From positions 930,001 through 994,000 of the forward strand of contig JACKJF010000003.1 of assembly GCA_020638095.1 (NCBI GenBank): a stretch of DNA of 64,000 bases. The letters are read 5' to 3'. How positions within the stretch are numbered: the stretch's first letter is position 1; the number at the start of each line of letters is the position of its first letter. Both the position numbers and the translations under genes were made by a program. Below, in pieces: positions 36,192 through 46,050 of the stretch. The stretch is from Hyphomicrobiaceae bacterium (GTDB lineage Bacteria; Pseudomonadota; Alphaproteobacteria; Rhizobiales; Devosiaceae). The notes beneath the pieces were generated by a model. The model did no database searches. It saw only the letters and a program-made list of their open reading frames with translations, and was not told the DNA's origin.

Positions 36192-36836
36192 ATGTCGGTT
36201 TTGGTGGAAGTTGAAGATGTAAGTGAAGTTGGACCAGGGATTTGGTTGGGAAGACTGGCGCCCGGAGACCTGCAAGTGGTTGCTGGCGAAGGACCACGCG
36301 TCGGAGAGCGGAGCATTGTTCTCTTGCATCGCGCCTTGATGATTGAAAACGGCACTGTTCTTCTCAAACGAGAGGACTTTTCTGTTCTTGGATATGGAAA
36401 GCAGGACGAAACAGTTCTGCTTGCCGCGACGGCATCAGACGATACGGGTAAGTCTACAGATGAGAGTCTTTATGCCTCGAACGCCTTTGGGACTGGCGAC
36501 ACAGAGTTTCTTCACCTGACGGAGAGATTGCTGCTGGGAGACATGAAGCTCGCAGCAAAGGAACTATTGACGCAAGTGAGGCTCAAGAGTGCGGGTGATT
36601 TGAAACGTGGCAAATCAAGGAACTTTAGCAACACCCCAGACAATTTCTGGTATGTAATTGTCCAGCCGCAGATAAACGAGTTGTCAATAACAGTGCGCGG
36701 CGACCTCGAGCATTTCAGAAACGTCTCAAGTCTGGAGATAAAGGATGACAGAGGAAACACCAGATTTAAAATTAGGTCCAGCAATGACGTTGGCGAAGCT
36801 ATCAAGTTAATCTTTCATGCAAAGCGCAAGATTTAG
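36192..36836 (+). CDS. uncharacterised protein, probably acquired
   Basis: No family recognised. About 214 residues from ATG 36192 (MSVLVEVEDV), which has GGAAAA upstream; an ATG at 36141 in the same frame has almost no leader. No signal peptide or membrane helix. The N-terminal half is beta-like (GIWLGRLAPGDLQVVAGEGPRVGERSIVLLH), a polar linker (about 100-120) follows, and the C-terminal half contains ELLTQVRLKSAGDLKRGKS and FWYVIVQPQINELSITVRG, then ends basic. Its DNA is visibly richer in A and T than the flanking genes, uses codons they avoid, and has its own promoter, all pointing to horizontal arrival between ybaB and recR. Confidence 0.65.
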   Translation: MSVLVEVEDVSEVGPGIWLGRLAPGDLQVVAGEGPRVGERSIVLLHRALMIENGTVLLKREDFSVLGYGKQDETVLLAATASDDTGKSTDESLYASNAFGTGDTEFLHLTERLLLGDMKLAAKELLTQVRLKSAGDLKRGKSRNFSNTPDNFWYVIVQPQINELSITVRGDLEHFRNVSSLEIKDDRGNTRFKIRSSNDVGEAIKLIFHAKRKI

Positions 36837-37007
36837 GAAGCCAAAAATAGCGGCACTGACATGCTATTTATTGTTGCCCGCCGGGCGTGACGCCGTTGTT
36901 CCAAAGCACCTACCGTTTTGGCTGCGGACACCAAACATGGTCACTCCCCGCTTCATGCGGGTAGTCTATGCGCACGGAGGTTGGCGCAGCGAGTGGGCCA
37001 GATCCGC

Positions 37008-37496
37008 CTAGCCGAGTTTGCGTTCCATCAGCACCGCTGGGAAGGGCTCGTCACCGCCCAGCATTACGCTGACATCCTGCACCTTCTCAAAGCCGTGTCC
37101 GGCATAGAAGGGCTCGCCGGCAAGACTCGAAAAGCACTGCAGCACCGTGATTCCATCGGCCTCCGCCGCAGCGACGCACCGGTCGAGAATGGCGCTGCCG
37201 ACCCCGCGCCGCATGAATTTCGGGTGCGTCGCGAAATGCCGGATCTGACCGACCGGCGCATCGCCCGACGCCGGGCTCCAGCCGCCACAGCCCGCAAGTT
37301 CCCCCTCGATCTCTGCCGCGAAATAGCGCCCCGACTGCAATAGCTGCGGGTCGATCCTCAGCATGTGCGTCAGAGCCGAATAGACCACCTCCTCGCCGTA
37401 CCAGTTCGGATAGATTTCCTCGTAGCAGTCCGAAATGAGCTGTTCGAGTTTCTTGCGGTCGGCTTCCGTCGCGAGCCGGACTGTGACGTCGTTCAT
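37008..37496 (-). CDS. GNAT-family N-acetyltransferase
   Basis: A 162-residue acetyltransferase. The acetyl-CoA loop is in [15 protein letters not shown] (about 97-111), with beta-bulge strand [10 protein letters not shown] before it and [10 protein letters not shown] after. The ATG at 37496 begins [13 protein letters not shown]; an upstream in-frame start at 37529 is possible but less family-like. It lies between the orphan gene and recR on the opposite strand, 70 bases from recR. Substrate unknown. Confidence 0.85.
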   Translation of the reverse strand: MNDVTVRLATEADRKKLEQLISDCYEEIYPNWYGEEVVYSALTHMLRIDPQLLQSGRYFAAEIEGELAGCGGWSPASGDAPVGQIRHFATHPKFMRRGVGSAILDRCVAAAEADGITVLQCFSSLAGEPFYAGHGFEKVQDVSVMLGGDEPFPAVLMERKLG

Positions 37497-37566
37497 CTGT
37501 CTGTTCCATTGCGGCGGCAACCCGCCCATCTGGTCTTGTGTGATCTTTGTGCCTATTGCTTATGCC

Positions 37567-38169
37567 ATGAATGAGCGAATCGCGGGAACCGAAATCGAAC
37601 AGCTGATCCAGCTTCTGGCGCGATTGCCGGGGCTGGGGCCGCGGTCTGCGCGCCGGGCGGTTTTGCACCTCATCAAGAAGAAAGAGGGCCTGATGATGCC
37701 ACTTGCCGCCGCCATGCAGCGTGCGGTCGACGCGGTTACCGTCTGTGCCGAGTGCGGCAATGTCGATACCAGATCGCCCTGTTCGATCTGCACCGATCCG
37801 CGCCGCAAGGACAACCCGATGCTGATCGTGGTTGAGGATGTTGCCGATCTCTGGGCGCTCGAGCGCGCCGGCATCGGCCCGGTTCGCTATCATGTGCTCG
37901 GTGGGGTTCTGTCGCCGCTCGATGGGGTTGGCCCCGACGATCTTTCAATCGACCGGCTCATTGCCCGCGCCCCGCAATTTTCCGAAATCGTTCTGGCGGT
38001 CAATGCCACGGTCGAGGGCCAGACCACGGCCCACTACATCACGGACAAGCTCGAACATTCCGGCATCCGGATCACCCGCCTGGCCCACGGCGTTCCGGTT
38101 GGCGGCGAGCTTGACTATCTCGACGAGGGCACCCTGGCCCAGGCGATGAAGGCCCGAACGTCACTCTGA
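37567..38169 (+). CDS. recR: recombination mediator RecR
   Basis: Partner of RecO in loading RecA and in gap repair. The 200 residues contain the helix-hairpin-helix [16 protein letters not shown], the zinc finger [16 protein letters not shown] (about 60-75) and the Toprim domain ([32 protein letters not shown]). ATG at 37567 gives the standard N-terminus; upstream in-frame sequence overlaps the divergent GNAT gene. Confidence 0.96.
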   Translation: MNERIAGTEIEQLIQLLARLPGLGPRSARRAVLHLIKKKEGLMMPLAAAMQRAVDAVTVCAECGNVDTRSPCSICTDPRRKDNPMLIVVEDVADLWALERAGIGPVRYHVLGGVLSPLDGVGPDDLSIDRLIARAPQFSEIVLAVNATVEGQTTAHYITDKLEHSGIRITRLAHGVPVGGELDYLDEGTLAQAMKARTSL

Positions 38170-38209
38170 TCAAAGCTGCTTCACGCTGTCTCGGCCGAAG
38201 TGCCGGGAC

Positions 38210-39613
38210 CTAATTGTCTTCATCCGCCATCCGCTTGAGCGGCAGCACCCTGCCGCCCGGCATATCGGCATTTTCCGGTAGCTCGATTGCGTCCGCATCG
38301 GCGTCCCAGCCGCTCGGAATCTGCTTGGACGTCTTGGCTCCGAGTTCCTGCAGCATTTCGACCTGCCGCACCAGATTGCCGGTGCCCTCGCTGAGCTGGC
38401 CCTTCGCTTCGTCAAAGCTTTTCTGTGCGGCCCCAAGGCTCACACCGACCCGGTCCATCGAACCGAGGAACCCGGCGAATTTGTCGTAGAGCTTGCCCGC
38501 ACGGCTGGCGATTTCCTCGGCATTGCGGTTGCGTTTGTCGATGTCCCAGATGTTCGACACGGTCCGCAACATGGTCAGAAGCGTGGTCGGGGTCGCGAGC
38601 GACACGTTCTGCGAAAAGGCGAAATCGACCAGCGCCGGGTCGGCCCGCAGCGCCGCAGCGATGGCGCTTTCCATCGGCACGAACATCACCACGAATTCGA
38701 GCTCCGAGCCCGCATGCCGGTGATACTCCTTGCCCGCCAGCACCTTGATATGGTTGCGCAGCGACAGGATATGGGCGCGAAGATATTCCTCGCGCTCGTC
38801 CGCGTCTTCGCTGTTCGACCAGGCTTCGAACGCGGTCAGGCTGACCTTGGAATCAACGATCATCTTGCCCTTGTCGTTGGGCAGGTGAATTTCAACATCG
38901 GTCCGCAGCCGCCCGGTCTCACCCGCATAGCTTTGCTGCACGTCGTAATGTTCGCCCTCGACAAGTCCCGACCGTTCGAGCACCGATGACAGGATCATCT
39001 CACCCCAGGCGCCCTGTGCCTGCGTGTCGCCCTTTAGCGCCCGCGTCAGGTTCTGCGCTTCGGCGCGCATGTTGACGCTGTCTTCCGCCAGCCGCCGCAA
39101 CTGCTCGGTCAGTTGCGTCCGCCCCTCGACGGCCTCTTTCTGGAATTCGGATATCTTTTCGCGCAGCGGGTTGAGCAGCGTGTCGACCTGTTCGCGGTTC
39201 TGCTTGGTGAAGGTCTCGCCGTGGCTTTTGAGGATGTCGCCGGCAATGACCTTGAATTCGTCGGTCATCCGCACGCGGGCCTGTTCGAACCGCTTGAGGT
39301 TTTCCGCGTTCTGCCGGTCCCGTTCCTGCATCATGGCGGTTAGCCGCGCCGCGTCCGATTGCAGCCGCGCATTGGTGGTCCGCTCGTGTCCGAGCTCGTC
39401 GGAAAGGTCCCGGATGCGGGCGTCCCGGTCCTGCATCTGGGCCCTGACCTCGGCTCGCACACCTTCGGCCGCTTCCGCGATCCGCCGCCCGTTGCCGCGC
39501 AGGACCAGAATGATCAGTACGACCAGCCCAAGCACCAATAGCCCGATGCCGCCGAGCAGCAGATGAAGGGCGGAGACGGGAAATTCGCCGATGGAGAAAA
39601 GCACTTCGTTCAT
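38210..39613 (-). CDS. rmuC: DNA recombination protein RmuC
   Basis: A 467-residue protein with an N-terminal membrane helix (about 17-35), a long coiled coil (about 40-190, e.g. RAEVRAQMQDRDARIRDLS) and the RmuC nuclease-like domain (ALKGDTQAQGAWGEMILSSVLERSGL, LPNDKGKMIVDSKVSL, FVPMESAIAAAL). RmuC limits inversions at short inverted repeats. It converges with recR, 40 bases apart. Confidence 0.94.
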   Translation of the reverse strand: MNEVLFSIGEFPVSALHLLLGGIGLLVLGLVVLIILVLRGNGRRIAEAAEGVRAEVRAQMQDRDARIRDLSDELGHERTTNARLQSDAARLTAMMQERDRQNAENLKRFEQARVRMTDEFKVIAGDILKSHGETFTKQNREQVDTLLNPLREKISEFQKEAVEGRTQLTEQLRRLAEDSVNMRAEAQNLTRALKGDTQAQGAWGEMILSSVLERSGLVEGEHYDVQQSYAGETGRLRTDVEIHLPNDKGKMIVDSKVSLTAFEAWSNSEDADEREEYLRAHILSLRNHIKVLAGKEYHRHAGSELEFVVMFVPMESAIAAALRADPALVDFAFSQNVSLATPTTLLTMLRTVSNIWDIDKRNRNAEEIASRAGKLYDKFAGFLGSMDRVGVSLGAAQKSFDEAKGQLSEGTGNLVRQVEMLQELGAKTSKQIPSGWDADADAIELPENADMPGGRVLPLKRMADEDN

Positions 39614-39742
39614 CCCCCGAGCTTAGCCGATTCGCCTTGATTTCCGCCGCTTTTCGCAAAGACCGGCGCGCATCGCCGCTTGACCGTTTCGGCCAAAGCG
39701 CCCATATCCAGAGCCAATTGTGAGGTCAAACGAGGCGGACCG

Positions 39743-40321
39743 ATGTCCCTGCGTCCCATTGTGGTAATCCCAGACGATCGCCTGCGCACCGTGGTGCCTC
39801 CGGTCGAAAAGGTGACGCCTGAAATCGTCAAACAGGTCAAGGACATGTTCGACACGATGTACGACGCCCCTGGAATTGGCCTCGCCGCGCCGCAGATCGG
39901 CGTAATGAACCGCGTCATCGTCATCGACGCCGCCGAACGGTCCGCCCGGGAAGAGGCGGAAGGCGACGACCATGTTCACGGTCAGGTGGCCGATGCACCC
40001 GAGCCGGAGCCCGTCCGGGAACCCATCGCCATGATCAATCCGGAGATCACCTGGTTTTCCGAGGAAACCAAGATCCATGAGGAGGGGTGTCTGTCGATCC
40101 CTGACTATTACGAGGACGTCGAACGTCCCGCCTTCGTCCGCGTCAGCTATACCGACATGGACGGCAAATCTGTCGAGCGCGAGGCGGGCGGCCTTCTCGC
40201 CGTGGTCATCCAGCACGAGATCGACCACCTCAACGGAAAGCTCTTCATCGACTATCTGTCACGCCTGAAACGCGAGCGCATTACCAAGCGGTTCCAGAAA
40301 CTGGCGCGTCGCGCCGGCTGA
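39743..40321 (+). CDS. def: peptide deformylase
   Basis: Removes the formyl group from nascent proteins. All three motifs are present: [16 protein letters not shown] with the metal Cys, and QHEIDHLNG with the metal histidines. At 192 residues it is longer than usual because of an acidic insertion of about 25 residues ([16 protein letters not shown] to PVREP) before INPEITW. GAGG precedes ATG 39743. It heads a def-fmt-truA operon, with fmt 13 bases on. Confidence 0.96.
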   Translation: MSLRPIVVIPDDRLRTVVPPVEKVTPEIVKQVKDMFDTMYDAPGIGLAAPQIGVMNRVIVIDAAERSAREEAEGDDHVHGQVADAPEPEPVREPIAMINPEITWFSEETKIHEEGCLSIPDYYEDVERPAFVRVSYTDMDGKSVEREAGGLLAVVIQHEIDHLNGKLFIDYLSRLKRERITKRFQKLARRAG

Positions 40322-40334
40322 GCGGGTAGGGGTC

Positions 40335-41267
40335 ATGCGCGTCATTTTCATGGGTACGCCGGAGATAGGCGTTCCGGCGCTGCGCGAGATTGTTGCGCAC
40401 GGGCATGACGTTGTGGCCGTCTATTCGCAGCCGCCCCGCCCCGCGGGCCGGGGCCAGAAGGAACAAAAGGGCGCCATCCATCTTGCCGCCGATGAACTCG
40501 GCCTCGAGGTGCTCACGCCGCGCAATTTCAAAAATCCCGACGACGTTTCGGCCTTTGCGGCGCACGATGCCGATGTCGCCGTGGTCGTCGCCTATGGCCT
40601 GCTGCTGCCAAAGCCAATCCTCGACGCGCCGAAGCACGGCTGCCTTAATCTCCACGGTTCGAAACTGCCGCGCTGGCGCGGTGCCGCGCCCATCCAGCGC
40701 GCCATCATGGCCGGCGACACCGAAACCGCCGTCATGGTCATGCGGATGGACGAAGGCCTCGACACAGGACCGGTCGCGATGTCCGAACCGATCATGATCG
40801 CACCGGACATGACCGCCGGTGAGTTGCACGACCAGATGGCGGCGCTCGGTGCCGATCTGATGGTCCGGGCGCTCGCGGCGCTCGAACGCGACAGTCTGGC
40901 CTTCACGCCTCAGCCTGCCGAGGGCGCAACCTACGCGAAAAAGATCGACAAGGCCGAGACCCGCATCGCGTTCAACCGGTCCGCGGCAGAGGTCCACAAC
41001 CACATACGCGGCCTGTCACCCTTTCCCGGCGCCTGGTGCGAAATGGCGCTTGGCGGAGAGCAGCAGCGGGTCAAGATTCTGCGGACCGAGACCACCTCGG
41101 GTTCGGGCAGGCCGGGCACCATTCTCGACGACGATCTGACGATCGCATGCGGGTCCGGCGCCGTCCGGGTCGTGCGTCTGCAGCGTGCCGGAAAGGGCGT
41201 GATGAGTGCTGCCGAATTCCTGCGTGGCAGCGGCACTCTCAGGGGCCAGGTCATCGCCGATGGCTGA
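40335..41267 (+). CDS. fmt: methionyl-tRNA formyltransferase
   Basis: Formylates initiator Met-tRNA. The 310 residues show the N-terminal Rossmann domain ([13 protein letters not shown]), the catalytic set [18 protein letters not shown] with DEGLDTGPV, and a C-terminal OB-like tRNA-binding domain ([16 protein letters not shown] onward). It overlaps truA by eight bases. Confidence 0.97.
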   Translation: MRVIFMGTPEIGVPALREIVAHGHDVVAVYSQPPRPAGRGQKEQKGAIHLAADELGLEVLTPRNFKNPDDVSAFAAHDADVAVVVAYGLLLPKPILDAPKHGCLNLHGSKLPRWRGAAPIQRAIMAGDTETAVMVMRMDEGLDTGPVAMSEPIMIAPDMTAGELHDQMAALGADLMVRALAALERDSLAFTPQPAEGATYAKKIDKAETRIAFNRSAAEVHNHIRGLSPFPGAWCEMALGGEQQRVKILRTETTSGSGRPGTILDDDLTIACGSGAVRVVRLQRAGKGVMSAAEFLRGSGTLRGQVIADG

Positions 41268-42045
41268 TACCCACCGTTTCCGCCTGACCATCGAATATGA
41301 CGGCACCCCCTTTGTCGGCTGGCAGCGTCAGGCGGACCGGCTCAGTGTTCAGCAGGTGCTCGAAGAAGCGATTTACGGCTTCAGCCATGAGCACGTCGCA
41401 ACCCAGGCCGCCGGCCGCACCGATTCCGGCGTTCATGCGCTTGGCCAGGTGGTCCACTTCGACCTCAGCCGGTCGTGGGACCCGTTCCGGGTGCAGGAAG
41501 CGCTCAACTATCACATGAAACCGCATCCGGTTGCCGTGGTCGCCAGCGAGGAAGTCGGTCCCGATTTCGAAGCGCGATTCTCGGCGACCCGCCGCCACTA
41601 CGAATATCGCATCTCGAATCGCCGGGCACGCCCGGCCCTCGAAATGAACCGCGTCTGGCATGTCCCGATGCCGCTCGACGCCGACGCCATGCATGAGGGT
41701 GCGCAGTTCCTCGTCGGCAACCACGACTTCACCACCTTCCGCGCCGCCGAATGCCAGGCCAAGTCTCCCGTCCGCACGCTAGATGTCATTGTTGTGCGGC
41801 GCCGGCGCGACCTGGTTCTCGTCAACTGTTCGGCGCGATCGTTCCTGCATCACATGGTGCGCTCGATCGTCGGTACGCTGAAACTGGTGGGCGAGGGCAA
41901 ATGGCAGCCAAAGGACGTGCTCGGCGCGCTTGAGGCCAAGAACCGGTCATGGTGCGGCGCGCTTGCGCCGTCGGCGGGACTCTATCTGACTGGTGTCGAC
42001 TATGACGGCGCGCCGGGCGAGCCACCCGACGAAAGCGATGACTGA
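41260..42045 (+). CDS. truA: tRNA pseudouridine(38-40) synthase
   Basis: Modifies the anticodon stem of many tRNAs. The catalytic aspartate is in [12 protein letters not shown] (about residues 50-61); [17 protein letters not shown] starts the protein and [14 protein letters not shown] is the second hallmark. 261 residues. ATG 41260 overlaps the end of fmt. The last 46 bases overlap, tail to tail, the membrane-protein gene on the other strand. Confidence 0.96.
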   Translation: MADTHRFRLTIEYDGTPFVGWQRQADRLSVQQVLEEAIYGFSHEHVATQAAGRTDSGVHALGQVVHFDLSRSWDPFRVQEALNYHMKPHPVAVVASEEVGPDFEARFSATRRHYEYRISNRRARPALEMNRVWHVPMPLDADAMHEGAQFLVGNHDFTTFRAAECQAKSPVRTLDVIVVRRRRDLVLVNCSARSFLHHMVRSIVGTLKLVGEGKWQPKDVLGALEAKNRSWCGALAPSAGLYLTGVDYDGAPGEPPDESDD

Positions 42046-42611
42046 ATCGCATCCTGCGTCGCAGTGGCGATGTCGGGAAAGATCGCATTCACGACGAGCA
42101 TGGCGATCATCACCCCAACCATCTGCGCCACGATGAAACCAAGGATCTGCAGCAGGCTGAGCGTCACGATCAGCCGCGAAATGTTGACCAGCATGACGAT
42201 GGCGACTAGCGTCAGCAGGATCACGGCGAAAGCGCCGTTCATGCCAAGCGCAAGAAGAAGGAACGAGGCGAACGTGGTAAAAAAACTCGTCCAGTTGTCG
42301 CACACCATGTAGGGCACGAGCCCGTCGAGCCGCCGGAACTGCGCCAGAACCAGCACTGCCATGCCGGTCTGGCCGGCAAAGATGATCAGGGATGAGGCGA
42401 CCGACGCAAGCGGCCGGTCGAGCGGCCCGGTCATGCCAAAGAGGGCGGGCATGTAGGCGTTGAACGTGACCGCCAAGAGAAAGGCGATCAGGCTGCCCAT
42501 CAGCCCCTGCAGGCCAAGATTGAAGTAGCGCGCCGAATCGCGCTGGCCGAGCAGAAGGCCAAGCACGCCACGCCCGGCGTCAAACGTCTCTCTGATCAGG
42601 CTTTTGTTCAT
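42000..42611 (-). CDS. uncharacterised four- to five-helix membrane protein
   Basis: A 203-residue inner-membrane protein I cannot assign. A polar N-terminal region (MNKSLIRETFDAGRGVLGLLLGQRDSARYF) precedes helices near 35-55, 68-90, 110-135, 135-155 and 155-180. The gene overlaps truA by 46 bases at the 3' ends, so transcripts are complementary there. YFNLGLQGLMGSL and WTSFFTTFASFLLLALG are conserved-looking but not diagnostic. Its ATG is 42611; a possible short hairpin CCGAC-TTAG-GTCGG sits just upstream. Confidence 0.75.
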   Translation of the reverse strand: MNKSLIRETFDAGRGVLGLLLGQRDSARYFNLGLQGLMGSLIAFLLAVTFNAYMPALFGMTGPLDRPLASVASSLIIFAGQTGMAVLVLAQFRRLDGLVPYMVCDNWTSFFTTFASFLLLALGMNGAFAVILLTLVAIVMLVNISRLIVTLSLLQILGFIVAQMVGVMIAMLVVNAIFPDIATATQDAIQSSLSSGGSPGAPS

Positions 42612-42679
42612 GGTACCGCTGTTATTCGATCAGACCGACTTAGGTCGGCCGAGGGCCGAACACAAGTCGCGCGCCCTTT

Positions 42680-43858
42680 TCAGGCGGGTTCGAGACCGAA
42701 AAAGCGCGCCAGAATTTCCGCGTAGAGCGCTGTGAGCGCCTCGACTTCGACCAGCGGCACATGTTCGTCGACCTGGTGCATGCTCTGGCCCACAAGGCCG
42801 CACTCAACGACCGGGCAGAGCGGCGCCACAAAACGGGCATCCGATGTGCCGCCAAAGGTCGCAAGGTCGGGCCGCTGGCCGGTCCTTCCCTCGATGACGT
42901 CGCAGACCAGTTCCACATCGTCGCTGACCGCCGAAATGAAGCTGTTGGCAACCGTCGCCACGTGCCGCCAGGTCACGGTGCAGCCGCGATGGTCGACGGC
43001 CGAAATCAGCTCGTCGATCTTTCGCGTCAGGGTCTCGGAGGTCCAGTGATCATTGAAACGGATGTTGAAGGCGAGCTTCGCCTCGGCCGGAATGATATTG
43101 GTCGCCTTGTTGCCAACATCGATCGAGGTGACTTCGAGATTTGACGGCTGGAAATGCTCCGACCCGCGATCGAATTCATGGTCGCCGAGGCGAACCGCAA
43201 TTGCTGCTGCAACCGTGACCGGGTTCAGCGTCCGGTCGGGATAGGCGGAATGGCCCTGTTTCCCCTTGATCGTGACGATGCCGCTCATTGAGCCGCGCCG
43301 GCCGATCTTGATGGAATCGCCGAATTCCACCCGCGAGCTCGGTTCGCCGACTATCCCGAAATCGAAGTTGTGACCCTTGTCGATCGCCCAGCCGATCATC
43401 TTGACCGTGCCGTTGATCGCGTCCGCTTCCTCGTCGCCGGTGATGGCCAGCGAAATCCGGCCCTGTCCCGGCGCGAGGCGCTTGAGCACCCTTGCTGCGG
43501 CGACCGCGAATGCCGCGACGCCGCTCTTCATGTCGACCGCGCCGCGGCCAAACATGATGCCGTCGGCAACCTTGCCCGAAAAAGGCGGGTGGGTCCAAAG
43601 ATCCGGATTGCCCGGCGGCACCACGTCGGTATGCCCGCAGAAAAGAATATGCCGTCCGCCTGAGCCGCCTGTCGCGAAGAGATTGCCGACCGGATAGGAC
43701 CCGTCGCCTTCGAAGTTCAGCCGGTCGACCTTGAATCCGCCGGTCTGAAGCATGGTTCCCAAAAGATCCAGCGCCCCGCCATCGTTCGGGGTTACAGATT
43801 CGCAGCGAATAAGATTTTGCAGCAGTGCGGCGGTCTCGCCGAGCGCGGTGTGGGTCAT
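42680..43858 (-). CDS. dapE: succinyl-diaminopimelate desuccinylase
   Basis: M20-family dizinc hydrolase of lysine and diaminopimelate synthesis. Metal ligands are visible in FCGHTDVVPPG, GRGAVDMKSG and ITGDEEADAINGT; the C-terminal metal His would lie in QSMHQVDEHV. 392 residues is normal. It is read in the same direction as dapD, but with two DUF805 genes between; DapD product feeds DapE after transamination. Confidence 0.95.
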   Translation of the reverse strand: MTHTALGETAALLQNLIRCESVTPNDGGALDLLGTMLQTGGFKVDRLNFEGDGSYPVGNLFATGGSGGRHILFCGHTDVVPPGNPDLWTHPPFSGKVADGIMFGRGAVDMKSGVAAFAVAAARVLKRLAPGQGRISLAITGDEEADAINGTVKMIGWAIDKGHNFDFGIVGEPSSRVEFGDSIKIGRRGSMSGIVTIKGKQGHSAYPDRTLNPVTVAAAIAVRLGDHEFDRGSEHFQPSNLEVTSIDVGNKATNIIPAEAKLAFNIRFNDHWTSETLTRKIDELISAVDHRGCTVTWRHVATVANSFISAVSDDVELVCDVIEGRTGQRPDLATFGGTSDARFVAPLCPVVECGLVGQSMHQVDEHVPLVEVEALTALYAEILARFFGLEPA

Positions 43859-43876
43859 GCCGTTCCGTCGATTGAT

Positions 43877-44431
43877 TTACCGGACCTTGTGCGGATCGGG
43901 TCCGTAGGAGTTTTCGCCCGCGCTGCCCTTGAGGAAGCCGCAGACAACCAACAGATAAAGCCCGAGGCACAATCCCGCAAGACCGACGACCACGTTGATG
44001 ACCGAGGGCATCGGCATGTAGAGCCCGCCATCCGCAGTCATCTGCAGGTTGAAGGCAAGCGCCTGAACCAGGTAGAGCTGGATCAAAAGACCGATGACCA
44101 GATAGGCCCAGACTTCACGGCCACTTCTGCCGCGGTCATGCCGCCGCTTGATCATCAGCGCCGCAGTCGGGAAAGCGAAGATCAGCGTGATGATCAGCGT
44201 CACCCAGCCCGACGTGCGCAACGCCCCGAGAATCGCCTCATTGTCGAACGGCATGCCGCCATCCGAACCCGGGCCCGTCGCCACAGCATTGAACATTGGC
44301 ACGCCGAATAGAGCGGCAAAGATGAAACCCATGATCACCGCAGCAACCCCGAGCACCACTATGCCGAGCCAGAATTGACGGCGCGCAATGCGCCCCTGAG
44401 TCGTGAGGAACAGATCGTGCAGATTGTCCAC
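43877..44431 (-). CDS. DUF805 membrane protein (copy 1)
   Basis: A 184-residue member of the DUF805 family. The amphipathic start MDNLHDLFLTTQGRIARRQFW leads to four hydrophobic segments with the family motif KRRHDRGRSG in a cytoplasmic loop, and ends FLKGSAGENSYGPDP. The start is GTG 44431 with GAAGGGG about eight bases before it. It is a close relative of the neighbouring copy and 18 bases upstream of dapE. Function unknown. Confidence 0.87.
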   Translation of the reverse strand: MDNLHDLFLTTQGRIARRQFWLGIVVLGVAAVIMGFIFAALFGVPMFNAVATGPGSDGGMPFDNEAILGALRTSGWVTLIITLIFAFPTAALMIKRRHDRGRSGREVWAYLVIGLLIQLYLVQALAFNLQMTADGGLYMPMPSVINVVVGLAGLCLGLYLLVVCGFLKGSAGENSYGPDPHKVR

Positions 44432-44518
44432 CGGATGGCCCCTTCAGGTGTGGCACCTTGCCGCCAGTGTGAGTCTACCCAAGGTTCAACCGGATGCAAG
44501 CCCCGAACCAATTGAAGG

Positions 44519-44544
44519 GTCAGGCGCCGGTCCTGGCGCCTGAC
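44519..44544. terminator. hairpin between the DUF805 copies
   Basis: GTCAGGCGCC-GGTCCT-GGCGCCTGAC is a perfect 10-bp stem. It lies beyond the end of copy 2 but has no U tract on either strand, so termination is only possible, perhaps assisted. Confidence 0.35.
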
Positions 44545-44580
44545 AGTGCGGGAAGTTGCAATCGCTAGCGATGACCGTAG

Positions 44581-45129
44581 CTATTTTGCCCCTAGCGGAT
44601 CGGGCCCGTAGGAATTTTCGCCGGCATCACCCTTGAGAAAGCCGCAGACCACCAGCAGGTAAACTCCCAGCGCAAGCCCAACCAACCCGATTCCCATGCT
44701 CAGAAGCGTCGGTCCGGGGAATTGCATTCCACCCATTTCGTTCATGGTGAAGCCGAGCCCGAGCGCCTGAATGAGGTTCGAAAGCAGCAACACGCCGATA
44801 TAGATCCAGACTTCGATACCCGATGAATTGCGGTCGTGCCGCCGTTTGATCATCAGATTGGCGATCGGATAGGCGAAAAGAAGCGTCATGATCACGCTGA
44901 CCCACCCGGCCCGCGCCATCGCCCCCAGGATGGCGGCGGAATCGATCTGAACGCTGCCGTTCTGCCCAAACGACATCATGTTCGCGCCAAACATGGAAAC
45001 GCCGAACAGGGCGGAAAGAATGTACGAAAGGACCACGCCGGCAACGATGAGAATGATCGTGCCGATCCAGAATTGCTGACGGCCGATACGGCCTTGCGAC
45101 GACAGAAAAAGCGACTGCAGATTGTCCAT
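44581..45129 (-). CDS. DUF805 membrane protein (copy 2)
   Basis: A 182-residue paralogue of the preceding DUF805 protein: MDNLQSLFLSSQGRIGRQQFW, the loop motif KRRHDRNSSG and the C-terminal FLKGDAGENSYGPDP align with copy 1 throughout, while the loop after the first helix differs. ATG 45129 was chosen to match copy 1; the open frame extends to 45195 without a better site. The pair is a tandem duplication within the dap neighbourhood. Confidence 0.87.
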   Translation of the reverse strand: MDNLQSLFLSSQGRIGRQQFWIGTIILIVAGVVLSYILSALFGVSMFGANMMSFGQNGSVQIDSAAILGAMARAGWVSVIMTLLFAYPIANLMIKRRHDRNSSGIEVWIYIGVLLLSNLIQALGLGFTMNEMGGMQFPGPTLLSMGIGLVGLALGVYLLVVCGFLKGDAGENSYGPDPLGAK

Positions 45130-45207
45130 GATTCGTCCCTTGGTGCGGCACCTCGCCGCAGGCCGGAACACTACTCCGCGCCATGGGGGATTCAAGAACG
45201 ATGTGCG

Positions 45208-46050
45208 TCAGTCCCTCAGCAGTTCGTTGATCGACGTCTTCGACCGCGTCTGCTCGTCGACGCGCTTGACGATCACTGCGCAATAAAGGCTCGGGCCCGG
45301 CTTGCCGTCGGGCAGGGGCTTGCCCGGCATCGAACCGGACACCACGACCGAGTAGGGCGGCACGCGGCCCATGTGAACCTCGCCGGTATTGCGATCGACG
45401 ACCTTTGTCGACTGCCCGATGAAGACGCCCATGGAAATCACCGATCCCTCGCCGACCACGACGCCTTCGACCACCTCGGAGCGTGCCCCGATGAAACAGT
45501 TGTCCTCGATGATTGTCGGCCCCGCCTGCATCGGCTCCAGAACCCCGCCAATGCCGACCCCGCCGCTGAGGTGCACGTTCTTGCCGATCTGGGCGCATGA
45601 GCCGACCGTCACCCATGTATCGACCATCGTGCCCTCGTCGACATAGGCACCGAGGTTGACGAACGACGGCATCAAAACCGCACCCTTGGCAATATGGGCG
45701 GAATGCCGGACGATCGAACCCGGAACCGCGCGAAATCCCGCCTCGCGGAACCGGTTCTCGCTCCACCCGGCGAACTTGGAAGGAACCTTGTCCCACCAGT
45801 GCGAACCGCCCGGGCCACCCGGGATCAGGTCCATGTCGTTGAGCCGGAAGCTCAAAAGCACAGCCTTCTTCGCCCACTGATTGACCGTCCAGCCGTCAGC
45901 GCCCTTTTCCGCCACACGCAGCACTCCGCTATCGAGCAGGTTGAGCGTTTCCTCAACCGCCTCGCGCACCGCGCCCTTGGTCGAAAAACCGATGGCATCG
46001 CGGTTGTCGAATGCCTCTTCAATGGTGGCTGCGAGATCGGAATGGGACAT
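45208..46050 (-). CDS. dapD: 2,3,4,5-tetrahydropyridine-2,6-dicarboxylate N-succinyltransferase
   Basis: Left-handed beta-helix enzyme (280 residues) that succinylates tetrahydrodipicolinate using succinyl-CoA. The N-terminal helical domain to about residue 110 is followed by hexapeptide repeats ([41 protein letters not shown]) and the conserved [22 protein letters not shown] precedes ATG 46050; the longer frame to 46293 lies opposite the LOG gene and is a shadow. An 8-bp hairpin (46109-46130) lies in the leader. Confidence 0.96.
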   Translation of the reverse strand: MSHSDLAATIEEAFDNRDAIGFSTKGAVREAVEETLNLLDSGVLRVAEKGADGWTVNQWAKKAVLLSFRLNDMDLIPGGPGGSHWWDKVPSKFAGWSENRFREAGFRAVPGSIVRHSAHIAKGAVLMPSFVNLGAYVDEGTMVDTWVTVGSCAQIGKNVHLSGGVGIGGVLEPMQAGPTIIEDNCFIGARSEVVEGVVVGEGSVISMGVFIGQSTKVVDRNTGEVHMGRVPPYSVVVSGSMPGKPLPDGKPGPSLYCAVIVKRVDEQTRSKTSINELLRD

